Assembly (NCBI GenBank): GCA_947568835.1
Contig: OX387602.1
Location: forward strand, 24,665,021 to 24,729,020
Length of the DNA stretch: 64,000 bases
DNA from: Protonemura montana
Taxonomy: Eukaryota > Arthropoda > Insecta > Plecoptera > Nemouridae
Direction: 5' to 3'
Below, piece after piece: positions 1-11,944 of this stretch. The notes below the pieces were generated by a model, which was not told the DNA's origin, made no database searches, and worked only from the letters and a program-made list of their open reading frames with translations. The translations under genes were made by a program, and so were the position numbers. The stretch's first letter is position 1; every line of letters begins with the position of its first letter.

Positions 1-137
1 TTTATTAGTGAATTACAACTTACAAATGATAAAGATCTATTTTATCTTAAACACTGCGGGGTGTTGAGCTAGCAAAACAATAATTAACACTTGACGGTGT
101 ACATTTTTCAACAATTTCTTTAAATCACCAGGTTTTA

Positions 138-308
<171 letters not shown>

Positions 309-546
309 TTATTTATCGACAACGGAGGCAAGCCCACAAGTTGGTTTAGTAGGTACTGTCCTCGCGAAATCAGTTTGAAATTTGATTGATAAGTGGTTAA
401 GCCAACTTTAAGAGAATTGATTCAAATTATCACGGGTGGGGGCGCAAGAGTCGTTGCACAAGAATTGTTCACAGTCAGGGCACTTGGATGCAATGTGTTG
501 AACTGGTCAATGTTCTCGGATCTTCAAGGGTTATGTTTGTCGACAG

Positions 547-3500
547 ATGAGAGCGTGGAGGGCGCTGAAGCAGAGTGCAACTGGAGGGTCGCGATACATC
601 AGCGTCGACGTCGGTATCACGGCGCCTCCACCCGGCAAGAAGGATGTCAGCTACGGACGGTACGCACTGTGGGTCACCCTGCTCTTCTTGGGCACGCTTC
701 TCTACTTCGTCGACATCAACGTGCACACTTCGTACTACCCCGACCGTACCACACCATCCAGTAACCACGCAAAACCGCGGGCCAGGAACCAGAATCCAAA
801 GGAACGGCTGCTCGACGCAACGGACAAGTGGCAAATTACGAAACACGCTGTTGGAAATGAGACGAAAAGTACGCAACATTCTTTGGAGGCAACAGCTCAT
901 GCTCTAAGCAAAAGAAATAAGCCAAAGAGACCATTATCTAAGCCAAAGAGACCATTATCTAATCAACAGGGCCAAGGTCAGTATAAATTTCCTTTAAATA
1001 ACGATTGGAAAATAGAAACGCAATAATTCTATGTTTTTAACAATCAGAAGGAGAAATAATCAATCGTGTCAACAATTTCCCCTCCCCTTTCCTGACCGTT
1101 TTGGTTATGCATGACCACTTATCTGATGACTGTTCCTAGTTCCTTTTGATGATATGACGGAGCCAAGGTGATTTAAAATGTTTTGATAGATTTCTTTATT
1201 GGGGTTTAAGGACCCATTGTGTTGAAAACGCGCCATGTGCTATGGTCTAATTAGGTCGGTGAACGAGTGGATGATAATGAACCCAACCTAGCCTAGACGG
1301 GAGGAGAAAAAACCCTGTGCCGGCACGTATCATATTCCTGCCGAAGAGCACCAAGGGGGCCACCGGCTTAACTTCCCTTCCGAAGGACGGTACAACGCGA
1401 ACAACATAATTCCTCCTCAAATCCATGCTGTCGAGAGGTTGATAACACAAGGCGAGTGAAGTTGTTGTACTAAGGTTGTACTAACGTCCATCCGTCCAAC
1501 CTTTCCTATCCGAACGGTTTGACATGTTGGAAGCACCAATTCTCGTGAGATCACCGAAGTTAAGCAACACTGCGCTGAGTCAGGTATTGGATGGGTGACC
1601 ATCATACATATGACATCGGGAGAGAGGTTGGAGGGATGAAAGTTAGTAAAACAACTTCACTCGCCTTGTTCATCAACCTCTCGGCATAACGATTTGTGGA
1701 GGAATCCTGCTGTTCGAGTTGTACCGGCCTTCGGAAGGGACGTTAAGCCAGTGGTCCCCTTGGTGCTCTTCGACAGGAGTAGGCTTTGTGCCAGCACCAG
1801 GTTTCCCCTCCTCCCTTCTAGGCTAGGTTATGTTCATCATCTTTTTCATCATCATCTACTCATTCACCGACTTCATTAGACCAGTGCCACATGGCCAGAT
1901 GTCAATACAGTGTGTCGTTAAAAACCGAAAATCAATCAATCAATCCAACCTCTCTCCCGAAAAAAACCTGGGTATGTGTGAGATGGTCACCCATTGAATA
2001 CATGACCAGCGCAGTGTTACTAAACTTCGGTCATCTTATGAAAACCGGTGTTTCCAACATGGCAAACCATTTAATATTCGTCAATTTCGTTTGTCAATCC
2101 TGATTTATTTCGATTAAGATACTGGAACATTATTTTTGCTCTAGGATTGGTCATCCACAAGATTCCTGCAGCGTTCGTGGTCGACAACTCTGGATGCCGA
2201 ATTCCCGCTATGGACCCCTTTGATGCACATGTCAAGAAATACATCTCCAGGGTACCACCCATAGACTGCGCCGCCGGGAACCTCTCCCAGTTGGTGTCTT
2301 CCAACCTGACTTCGCTGTTTGTGGTGGTCACCAGTCTGCCGGAGTACAACGTAACCGACGCAGACCTCTTCGAATGCTGCTACAGACCGTTTTGGAGGGT
2401 GGAAGGAAACATCAGCAGCTATTCCTATGGGGTGGACGATGTCACAGAGTAAGAATCTGATTGTCTACTTTTGAAACAAGGGATAAAGGGATAAATTAAC
2501 GTGTTTGCGCTAAACTGCCTGGGATTTTAGGTTAACCACCAGCTTATCAGTAAACGCGCAGATTAATTTACGATTTAATAATGATATTTTGCTTGTTAAT
2601 ATTCAAGATACGGAAAAAACTGCACCGTTTTCAACCGAGAGGCAAATGTTCAAGATGAGTTCGTGAAAGTCGAATGCCAATATGACGGCCACGAGATCTA
2701 CTACGACTACTTCGCGTTCATCCCGACAAAGAGCAAGACAGAAGAGCGTCGCGAAGAGTCGTCGCAACCAGTGGACGCCAACTCGTTGTTCCCTCAAGAG
2801 TCCGAAGGCATGAGCGTGCTAGTGCTTGGGGTCGACGCCGTCTCGCGACTCAACTTCCACCGACAGATGCCACGCACCGACGCGTTCCTCCGCGAGATGC
2901 AGGCAGTTGAGATGCTCGGGTACAACAAGGTGGACGACAACACGTTCCCGAACCTAGTTCCCGTACTCACCGGACTCACCGAGGACGAGCTCCAGAAGAC
3001 TTGCTGGCCGTCGACGAAAGCCTCGTTCGACGGGTGTCCGTTTATCTGGAACAATTTCAGTGACTCCGGATACAGAACTGCTTTCGGCGAAGACGCGCCG
3101 TGGATGGGGATTTTTAGTTATTTGAAAGTTGGTTTCGTGCAGCAGCCTACAGATTATTACATGAGACCGTACAGCAAAACATACGAGGACACGTTAGGCC
3201 ACACCAAGATAATGAACGCCAAGATATGTATCGGGCCTCGGCTCAACGCCGAAGTGCTGCTCGAATACGCCTCCAAGTTCGCGAACTCGATGTCCACGCG
3301 ACGCTCGTTCGGCTTTTTCTGGGGCGCGAGTTTGACGCACGACGACGTAAACTTCCCACAGCTTGGGGACGAGCTGTACGAGAGCGTGCTCCGCAATCTA
3401 GTGACGTCGGGAGCTCTAGAACGAACGGTGCTAATCTTTATGAGCGATCACGGCATACGCTGGGGTTCCATTCGTGAAACCTATCAGGGACGTCTCGAAG

Positions 3501-4159
3501 AGAGGCTTCCGCTTCTCTCGTTTGTTTTTCCTCCTTGGTTTCGCGAATATTACGCCGAGGCGGTCGCCAATCTCCGCCGAAACGTTCGTCGGCTGACGAC
3601 GCCTTTCGACCTGCACTACACGCTAGCAGATTTCATGGACCTTACTAAATTGACTAAATCAGCAATCAGAAATAGAACTAAAGAATTAGAGGGTTCGAAT
3701 CCTCGCCCAAGAGGCTCTAGTCTGTTTCTTCCTGTGAGTAATTCGCGGACATGTACCGATGCAGGAGTCCTCCCTCACTGGTGCACTTGCCAGCAAAGTG
3801 AGTCCCTCGATGTCGCCAGCGAGGTAGTCCAAGACATGGCCGCCTTCCTGATCGGTTACCTTAACCGTGTGCTCCGTACCCATCCTGCTTGCGCCCGCCT
3901 CCACCTTGCGTCCGTCCACGACGCCCGGCGTCAGTTCCCCGTCGACCACATTAGCAACCACACGACGGAGGGGCAGCTCGTCGACTTTGTGTTGATCGTC
4001 GAGACGCTGCCTGGGAACGGCATGTTCGAGGCTACGATCCGTCAACGGGCTCTCAATGATTTGAGCATAGCAGGGAGAGTTAGCCGCATTAACACGTATG
4101 GCCAGCAGAGCTCGTGCATGACAGATTATCACATGAAATTGTATTGTTTCTGTACATAG
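547..4159 (+). CDS. DUF229-family type II membrane protein, gene A (intact, 3 exons)
   Basis: Exons 547-976, 2145-2448 and 2608-4159 join in phase (1, then 2) to give 761 residues. The N-terminus is short and cytoplasmic-looking, followed by one hydrophobic segment (about residues 40-58), so it is probably a type II Golgi or plasma-membrane protein. A basic stem of about 70 residues follows. The large third exon carries the DUF229 domain (PF02995, alkaline-phosphatase/sulfatase fold): GVDAVSRLNF, DDNTFPNLVP with the candidate nucleophile Thr, MSDHGIRWG as a metal-binding Asp-His pair, and a late DLHYTLADF. Substrate is unknown. I chose ATG 547 because the same start and flank are conserved in gene B. 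Acceptor ctctag and donors GTCAGT and GTAAGA are good. Odd points: the stem carries a tandem KPKRPLS, and Ala replaces the Ser found in gene B at GVD(S/A)VSR. Function beyond the domain family is not known to me. Confidence 0.88.
1215..1505 (-). repeat. 5S-rRNA-derived SINE, partial inverted copy (body and tail)
   Basis: This stretch is the reverse complement of the body and tail of the 5S-headed SINE seen at 30694-31133. It includes the ...CACCGAC...ATTAGACCA tail region and the middle block TCGACAGCATGG... in minus orientation. It lacks its own 5S head and abuts the head of the plus-strand copy that follows. It lies in intron 1 of DUF229 gene A. Confidence 0.8.
1508..1945 (+). repeat. 5S-rRNA-derived SINE, near full-length copy
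   Basis: The head (about 1511-1606) resembles 5S rRNA, with GATCACCGAAGTTAAGCA and GGATGGGTGACC, the latter matching the 5S internal-promoter C-box region. An unrelated body and a tail ending in an AATC-rich run follow. The same structure recurs at 4930-5328 (-) and 30694-31133 (+). It resembles the SINE3/5S class. Confidence 0.85.
1946..2076 (-). repeat. 5S-SINE head fragment
   Basis: A minus-strand piece of the 5S-derived head, containing GGTCACCCATTG and AAACTTCGGTCATCTTATG. It ends about 70 bp before exon 2 of DUF229 gene A. Together with the two copies before it, it makes a compound inverted structure. Confidence 0.7.
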
Positions 4160-4251
4160 CGGCGACACAGCGTACAATTAGGGGTATTACCACCGCTTGA
4201 AAACCATTGCGTTGAGCTGAGAGAGAGTGGATCTAGTGCTCAAAAATAAAA
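4160..4251 (+). other. 3' UTR and poly(A) signal of DUF229 gene A
   Basis: An AATAAA hexamer lies at 4246-4251, about 87 bp after the stop codon. The first 70 bp of this UTR are also conserved, inverted, downstream of gene B (12604-12673). Confidence 0.55.
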
Positions 4252-4929
4252 AATATAAACACTATATGAGAGCTGACGCTTCTTGTGTAGGCAACATACA
4301 TTGTTTAATAGTATATTGTTTTGTCCAAATTATGGATAGAATTTCGTTATTAGAGGTCACTTTTCTAATGAAGTTAATTTCTTGGTTTAATTTACGTCCT
4401 GTGATGGAATATTTAAACATTATCTAACATGAGATTATTTTTTGAGATATTTCTTACGGCATTACTCCAAACCAAGCCATAAATATCCATTTCGGGTCTA
4501 CACGATAAGATTTACGAGAGTTGTTGGAGGACTAATATCAGATGATTTTTGACTTAATTGATTCTAAACAAGAGCAACTCCTGGCTTGTTGGGATCACGT
4601 GTACAGCAAAATGTTTGTCGATCGTATCGGAAACATAGCCAACCTAGCGAGGTTGTAGGAATGGCAGTAATAAACCTTGGTTGTATTATATTTCTCGACG
4701 GGATGAATAAGAAGATGAGTCCTGTGAACTGTTGTTCCAATTGCACCGTCCTTCGATAGGTTCACGAACCAGACATTCATGCCATGCTAGTCCCACTCAT
4801 CATATTCTTCATTTCAGCATTCGCTGATGACTTTTGCCCGGTGTTCGGATGAATTACATCAATGTTTGTAAGCATTGTCGACTACATTGCGTGGGTGAAC
4901 CACCAAGTGTATAGTTAGATTGCATTATT

Positions 4930-5328
4930 TGTGGTGTTTAACGATGCACTGTTTTGACATCTGCCCATGCGGCACTGGTCTAATGGCGTCGGTGAATGAG
5001 TAGATTATGATGATCCTAACCTAGAAGGGATGAGGGGAAATCCGGTGCCGGGTTGTAGCCTACTCCTGTCGACGAGCACCAATGGGACCACCGGCTTAAC
5101 GTCCCATGCGAAGGACGGTACAACGTGAACAACAGGACTTCTCCACAAATCCATGCTGTCGAGAGGTTGATAAACAAGGCGAATGAAGTTTGCGTACTAA
5201 CTGTCATCCCTCCAACCTCTCTGGTCATGTGTATGATGGTCACCCAGCCAATACCTGACTCAGCCCAGTGCTGCTTAACTTCGGTGATCTCATGAGAACC
5301 GGTGTTTCCAACACGCCAAACTGTTCGC
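4930..5328 (-). repeat. 5S-rRNA-derived SINE, full-length minus copy
   Basis: Read on the minus strand, it starts with the 5S-like head (GATCACCGAAGTTAAGCA, GGTGACC), runs through the common body and ends in the ...CGTTAAACACC tail. It is about 400 bp long, like the copy at 30694-31133. Confidence 0.83.
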
Positions 5329-6994
5329 TTTTATAGTTAGTAATCAACGGTTAAACACTACAAAGTACAAAGTAATGATATGATCAATTAAAAAGAGTTG
5401 TAACAGTGAAATATCATCATCGGTGCCGTCCAAGGCCTTCAATCAAGCGGATCATTGATGGTGCCAACTCATCCGTCAGTCGTTACATGGCTTTATAATT
5501 GTCAGCTAAAAGTATTTTAAGTTTCCAAGACAAGTTAAGAAGATTGCCATAATGTTGTTAAGTCTGCAAAATATTTTGCATGACTTATGATTCTATTTCA
5601 TTATTCGCATGCTAATTTGATCAAATTCGGTATGCAAAGCTGTAAGTGGTTGCGTGCTAGAATATGACTTCTAAAATTCGATTCAGCGCTTGTCATTTGA
5701 ACCAGCCGGCGGCAGACATGCCTTGGATGCAAGCCATTGGATTTCCCATCTGCTTCATTTTGAATACGCTCAGTTGCCAGTCAACAGCCGCCGGTTGTAG
5801 TCGTCGCCGCTTGCTAGACAATGGCACAGAGCTAAGGTCGAATAACGCACTTTCACTGAGCCGCTCAAGTAGAATTCGAAATCAAACTCCATAGGTAAGT
5901 ATAGATATGTGATATTATCACAATTATATTATTGCTACAGTCTAAACGTGTATTAGTAAAGACACCATCCTGAATTAAGAAACTATTTTCAATATTAATG
6001 TTTTTGCCCCCCACATTTGACGCCGACCGAAGATCGTATTATGGTAGGCGCGTGCTGACACTTGTCATTTGAGTACCACCGTGTACAACTGTTCGAGAGG
6101 AATGCCTTGTGATTCCGAGTGTGATGAAGGTGACCGGCTTTTGTGGGCGTAGTTTTCAATTCAGTTTCTAGTTCAACTCCTACTGGTACTGTAAAATGTG
6201 AAATTACCGATAGCGTAAATCGATATCTTTTAACATCCCTCATTTCGAGACAATATTGACTATTACTCAACGATTTTCTCAACGATTTTCTTACGCCTTC
6301 TCTAATCTCGAATGGTTATGTAGTTTAAATATTGAAATCAAATATTGACAGAGCGTCGCTGCATTTTGTATTACGTAAGAATGGAAGGCTCCACAGGGTA
6401 CCCGATTGCATAAATCGCGATGAATGGTATCACTGGCCTGAATGACACACGGGTGAAGGAAGGTAGGTTCTCTTGCGATCGGAAGGAGTAGAAGTATCAG
6501 ATGAGTTTCTCTATGTCATCTTTCAGAATGAAATGTGAAGTGTGGACACACGCCATACTTGTTCTAATGCTGGTTACGATGGGATGGAGAGAATGGGATC
6601 GAATGTGTGATAGATTTTTCCGCATTCAATGTCCATCTAAACATTTTTCGTCCTTCATGGAGGTCGTCGTAGATTTATTTTTAGCTTCGGTAAATGTATT
6701 TTAATTTTTACAGTAATAATATCAACTCTTCCGATTTTAACACTTCACATCCACTGTAAATATATTATAAACCTGGAAAATAGACTAATGACAGGCTGGC
6801 AAGAGGCGGTTGAGGTTGAATAGGGTCCTGCAACCAGCTGTCCCAGTCTTTGCTTTGTTATAAAGCACCTGTACTCACACGCACGGAGTCCGAGAGTATT
6901 AAAAAGCACTGAAGCGGTATTTCCACTCTCCGAAACAGAAGAACACGTCCTGCCTTAAAACGCGCGAACCATTGTTTTGAATAACCGTCATTCT

Positions 6995-7003
6995 TATTTA
7001 TAG
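6995..7003 (+). promoter_or_regulatory. Possible TATA box of the Cys-rich gene
   Basis: TATTTATAG lies about 55 bp upstream of the ATG at 7056, with a TCAG-type initiator-like site about 15-20 bp downstream of it. Position and sequence fit, but such motifs are common in AT-rich DNA. Confidence 0.3.
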
Positions 7004-7055
7004 AAAGCAAGGCAACTCAGAGCGGCGCGTCGGGCATCGTATCGATTTGTTCAAA

Positions 7056-10000
7056 ATGGAAGTGACTAGTCAGCTGGCTTCAAGTACCATTTCCTTGTTG
7101 TTACTCTTCTGCTCGCTACAAAACGCAGTTGCTGTTGGCAACCAAGGTACGTGTTAAGGTGTTACCTAGAATATCACACTACTATGTCAAATACAGCAAC
7201 GAACATGTGAAAGAACTTGCTAAATTCGTTGGTATTCCTAACGGCGTCAGGGAACAGTGCCAAGCACGTGCTCTGTGTAAATTCCACTAGGAAATCGCAC
7301 AACTAGAATATTCCGCCAGAAAGATTTTTTTTCAACTCATTGAGATTTTATTATTATGAACACTAATAACCTCTCAAACATTGATGCCCGAACGGGGAAT
7401 CGAACCCCGATCTCCACCTGTCACAGGTGTTGCTCTAACCAATTGAGCTACTTGGACACATCATTTTTGAGAGTATTTTAGTGTATTTGATGAGAATGAC
7501 GTATCTTCAAGGATTAGGACCAAGAGGCTGTTAATACTCTCAGTCACTCTGATTCTAGTGACGTTATACCACGTCACAACCTGTCAATAAGTTTGGTGTA
7601 TACATACTAGTTTCTTTTCGCAAAATAACTATCAGAAAATACCGGCGTTTGACACATGTGTACAAAACTCGTCACTCATCCGATCAGTATTTCCTTCCTC
7701 ACAGCGAGGAAACATGTGTTCTAAACCTTTGCCATAACATGAGTCAGAGAAAATAATTGGAATAATTTTTACAATTAGATCTTCAAAGTTCAAGCATTAC
7801 CCTAACGTATCTAATTTCTTGTCTGACAAATCTGACAAAAGTGCTATAATCAATTTACAGAGGCGCACTGGGCTGGACTGGACCTGGCTAGGCTGGAAGG
7901 ATGATGATGGTCCAGTGTAAATATTTTTGTTGTGAACAATGAAAAAAAAAAAATCGCTCACAAAACCCGATCCAAATCTACTTAAATATGAGGTGCTCAA
8001 TTTGATCTTTGAGCGAAGAAATGTTTTTAATCGTTGGAAAAAATTTTGGGGATGGGGTTGAGTAACCCCCAAGATATATTTTAATGTATCTCATATTTTC
8101 GAGCTATCCACTCGCTTTAACCATTTGGAGCGTCCAACTTTGGCTCAATCTATCAAAACACTACCACCGTGGACGATGTTTTGTTTTGTTTTTATTTCAC
8201 ATTAATAAACACATTATTTGACTAGAGGGGCCAGCGGATGTTTAAGTTTGACATAGGCTTACTTCTGAATTCCGTACCTGCGTACCGGCGTACCGGAATC
8301 CGCCTCTTGTCGAGGTATGTCAATCTGATTGCAAGTGGTTCGGTCAGGTTTGGGGCAGAACTGCACCTACGATTCGGATTGCATGGAGGATCATGCCTAC
8401 TGCGACGCCGCGGGCACGGGCTGCGAATGCAAGGCCGGCTACATCAAAAGTGTCAACAAGTCCAAATGTCTGTCGGTGGAAGGCAGTGAGTACTCATTGT
8501 GATCGTACAACATACTCATCATTAAATGTAATCACGACAGAATGACGCCACTCACCTACCTGAGCCAGTGCATTTGTCGTTCCGTGCGTTCCCATCCCAC
8601 CATCAACACTTACACAGATTTATGCGTGCGTCATTTTGACGTTATGTCATCTTCAACTTTGGAATAATCACCATAATTAGCATCGTTTGTTAATATATTC
8701 GCTCTCGTTTCTCGCAGTTTACGATTTGGGTGCCAAATGCGAGGAAGATGGACAGTGCGCTTTCACTGAAACTGCCAGCACGTGCAAGGGTGGTCAGTGC
8801 CGCGCCTGCTCAGATAACACCGTGCAATGCGATGACCCCGCAGGTATGATCCCACCAAATAACGCTGTGTTGGCTCAGCACGTTATTACAGCAATCAGAT
8901 GGTGGCGCTTTACCCATGTCGTACCGAGCTTGCATTTGTTTGTTATCAGAAACCATAAAAAGACCGGGACAAATTTAAATAACAACCGGGACTTGCAGAC
9001 TGTGGAATTAGTCATTCATATGAATGACTAAAATCGTAAGATTGTTTGCTAAGTTAATGGTAAAATCATTTCGTCTTATTAGTGCTTCTAATCGTGTGTT
9101 TATATGCATTTTCCAGGATGTGTGCAACTTCACGACTTAGACGGGAGGTGCTGGAAATCTAAGAGTAAGTTCTATGTACTTGCACTTCCTTGTCATTAGT
9201 TCTCTCAAGTACTCTTATGCGTTTTCTGCACACAACGCGTCAGGACATATTTCCTGTAGGAACCCGTCACCACCTCTAATTACTCGGCGGTGGGGCAAAG
9301 CAGGGCATTTCGATTCCCTAGACTAGGGACGCTGTTGGCCATGAATATTTTAACTATAGTACAGTTGGCTCGGAGGCATTAATTATGTGTCGCATTTCGT
9401 TTGTGCCACTACATTTTTTATGTGAGTCTTCAAAGGTGAATAACGGCATTTCATTTAAATTTATAAGTGTCAAAGTCGATCGATTTATATCAATATTTAA
9501 TATGACTGAACTTTCCGGGGTCGGCGCCCCGGAAAAGTTTGATTTGCTGGCCTTGCGGTCCTACGATGTCGTCATTGAGTTGAGCGTAGATTTTACCCAA
9601 TGCCCATGTAACTCTGTACAGAGTTGGGAGAGCGCTGTTCCAAAGACGAGGAGTGCTGGAGCATGTCGAGCTTCAGCACGTCAAGGAAATGTGAGACGAC
9701 GTGCATCTGTGCCCAGGACTCGGAAACTGACAAATGCAAACAGATGCGTCCAGCTGAAAACGCAAACTCGGGTGAATATGATCAGCATGATACTCTCGTA
9801 ATTTACTCTTGTAGTATGTTTTTTCTTACTTAGTTCCAATTCAAATACTCGCTGTAAGATATTTTGTACAGTTGCCTTTGAACACCCCTGGACGATGGCT
9901 CGCCAGATTATTAAAAACCTGCAAGATAAAGTAATGAAGAGGCAAGAAACATTTGAATAAATAGTTGCCTATGTGCTATCAGCCTTATACTGATAACTAG

Positions 10001-10224
10001 TACTACCCTTCTCCCCGTACATTCCTCGCTCCCAAGCCATCCTCTCCCACCCACAATACACATCATTTTCCCGCTGTCAGCCAAAATACCAAGAGTCAAG
10101 ATCCCAACTGACAAGTGTGTTTCTGTCTCCAGACAACGGGGCCTCCACCACCGCATGGAGTCCGCTTTGGGCCACGATATTCGCTGCTGGCGTGCTCTTG
10201 GCGTCGCCCTCCGGCTCCTTCTAG
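7056..10224 (+). CDS. Secreted Cys-rich (EB/EGF-like) protein with GPI-anchor signal, 6 exons
   Basis: Exons 7056-7146, 8348-8485, 8718-8843, 9117-9164, 9622-9771 and 10133-10224 join to 214 residues. All five introns are phase 1. Exon 1 encodes a signal peptide (MEV...LLLLFCSL...AVAVG). Exons 2, 3 and 5 each encode a compact Cys-rich block of about six cysteines, reminiscent of EB or EGF-like modules (for example CECKAGY in exon 2). Exon 4 adds a two-Cys linker. Exon 6 ends in a hydrophobic tail (WATIFAAGVLLA) a few residues before the stop, typical of a GPI attachment signal. All splice junctions conform (GTACGT, GTGAGT, GTATGA, GTAAGT, GTGAAT). An extracellular, membrane-tethered role is inferred. 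I do not recognise the family precisely. It lies between the two DUF229 genes. Confidence 0.82.
7310..7457 (-). repeat. tRNA-like SINE, copy 1
   Basis: On the minus strand, 7457-7384 folds like a tRNA: acceptor GTCCAAG with TTCGGGC, an A box (TAGCTCAATTGG) and a B box (GGTTCGATTCC). The anticodon loop lacks the invariant U33 and no sensible anticodon results. After the tRNA-like part comes a tail (GGGCATCAA...TGAG...TAGTGTTCAT...) that is shared with 42288-42410. Two copies with the same non-tRNA tail indicate a SINE rather than a tRNA gene. Confidence 0.75.
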
Positions 10225-10521
10225 GAGGCGTCGAGCATGACGGACGACAGCACCGCAAGGACACATCACTTCATTGCAAACTCGTCTGCCTTGTAGTTGC
10301 TCGTGACAGACGTGGGACTGCTTGCTTTTGCTCGACTGTGAATTGTGAAAGAAATATTGTGGCCGGGTAGGCAGATTTTTACCAAGAAAATCTTTAAACC
10401 ACTGCTGATTCCCACTAGTTTGTTACCAGTATAAGGCCGTATTGTATTATCGCTTTTAGCCAATCAATAGGAATATAATGATTGGGATAGCCATTGTGGT
10501 TTCCAGCAACTTCTAAATAAA
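10225..10521 (+). other. 3' UTR of the Cys-rich gene with poly(A) signal
   Basis: An AATAAA hexamer at 10516-10521, about 290 bp after the stop, is the first good poly(A) signal downstream. Confidence 0.45.
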
Positions 10522-11393
10522 GAGATATTCATTTCTGTGATAGTGGGTCGTAAAAGAGCACCAGGTTATATCGCAGGATATTTTAGTTTCATAAAGCGAG
10601 CCGGATCTGGGTTCCGTCTCTTTTCGATTTGGACACTTTTTTCATACATTTGGTATTTTCACGTACATTGGTATTTTTTTATGACATTTTACAGTTTCAT
10701 CCATGTAATGTGTTCATACCCGATTGTATATCGACGTCTAGAGCGTGATATAACCTTCGCACATATTTTGTACGAGCTGGCATTGCCTAACATTCTATTA
10801 AACCAGCTCTTCGAGAGGATACCAAAACTGCTGTCAAAAAAAGCTGAGGTCATCGGATGTCAATATGATGAGAGAAGTTTTTTTTTTGTGATTTTTGTTC
10901 TACTATTGATTCGTATACGACTATTTTCTGTAGTCTGTGAAGATACATAAATGATTATACGTGGCAAAATATTCTTATACCTGTACAGTAAATGAGTGTG
11001 GCCTCACAATTTTCTATTTTTTGCTACTAGATTTGAAATTTAAAAGCGTTTATAAATGAATTATTGGCAGTAGCGCGTCGCGTTAATACCATGCATTGAG
11101 TTTTATTTTAACAAAAAAAAAATTAAAAAAGAATAACAATTCCTCACGAAAATCCCGTGTCGATTTCTTTTAATTGATAGATTCCAATTTTTTTCCTAAA
11201 CGGTAAACCACAAAGTACTTAATGGTATTCTGATTTGAAAACCAGTGCTCGGTGTGGATGGGAGTCGGTCGTGGCCTCGCTTTACTCATGCAGACACATT
11301 CTACCAGGAAATATGATGGTGTGAGATAATATTCTCACGACTTTGAGAGCGACTGGTTAGAGTATGTCACTGAGAGTACGGCATTAGTCAAGG

Positions 11394-11720
11394 AAGTGCT
11401 GAAATACTTGCTTTGCTCCTACATGCGTGATCTAGCAGTAACTTTGGAACATGTACATTCTGTTTACATGGAAATCATTTAAAATGTCATGAAAACCTCG
11501 TATCTTATTCATTATGAAGTTACGCATTTTGAGACTGCGTTATCTTCAACATAATTAAAAATTACCCAGAACACTTACAAGTGATAGGCACGTCTTACTT
11601 TTCTGACATTTCAATCTAATTGAACTATTGAGCTCATGCAATTTCGTGGAATTTATATGCATGGGTATCACGTTTTAAATCCGAGAGAATTTTTTCTCAG
11701 CGTTATCGAGTAAAATTGTT
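11394..11720 (+). repeat. Diverged dispersed repeat, copy 1
   Basis: Blocks such as TACTTGCTTTG, TTATCTTCAA, CAAGTGATA, CTTACTTTTCTGA and CTCATGCAATTTC occur in the same order and similar spacing at 19400-19690, and in that copy's tandem duplicate at 26186-26476. The family is unknown, non-coding and of uncertain ends. Confidence 0.65.
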
Positions 11721-11944
11721 TTTTGAATTACGCTGAGTCAGCATGACATCATATTACGGTACCAAATCCAAAAACTGTTGTCACATTTTTTGTAATATAA
11801 TTGATTTGATTTGATTCAATCTTAAAAGCTGATTCTTACCGGTGTAAAATCTCACGAGTCGGCTTTGAGTGCTGATTTTGAAAGGCGATACAAAATAATC
11901 CCTTCAATCATAAACTCGACGCGATTGGCAGCGTTCCAAGGCGC

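Larger units (their letters stand above)
4252..7055. other. Intergenic stretch without a recognisable gene
   Basis: The first 300 bp belong to the inverted duplication: about 4430-4560 is similar to the reverse complement of 12430-12560. A full 5S-SINE copy sits at 4930-5328. The remainder is AT-rich with only short, shadow-like reading frames. I see no supported gene. Confidence 0.6.

Noticed and set aside
3691..3704. A tRNA T-arm-like GGGTTCGAATCCTC inside DUF229 exon 3
   Set aside because: It is in a conserved coding frame in both paralogues and has no other tRNA parts around it.
5664..5894. A 76-codon frame followed by a good donor (ATAG then GTAAGT)
   Set aside because: The frame stops exactly before the donor and has no domain or matching acceptor exon. 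A non-coding exon cannot be excluded.
7384..7457. A functional tRNA gene on the minus strand
   Set aside because: The anticodon loop lacks U33, the anticodon stem has a mismatch, and the tail is shared with a second genomic copy, so a SINE is more likely.
10537..10950. A 137-codon hydrophobic frame
   Set aside because: It is T-rich sequence with no domain, splice partner or paralogue, and composition explains the hydrophobicity.
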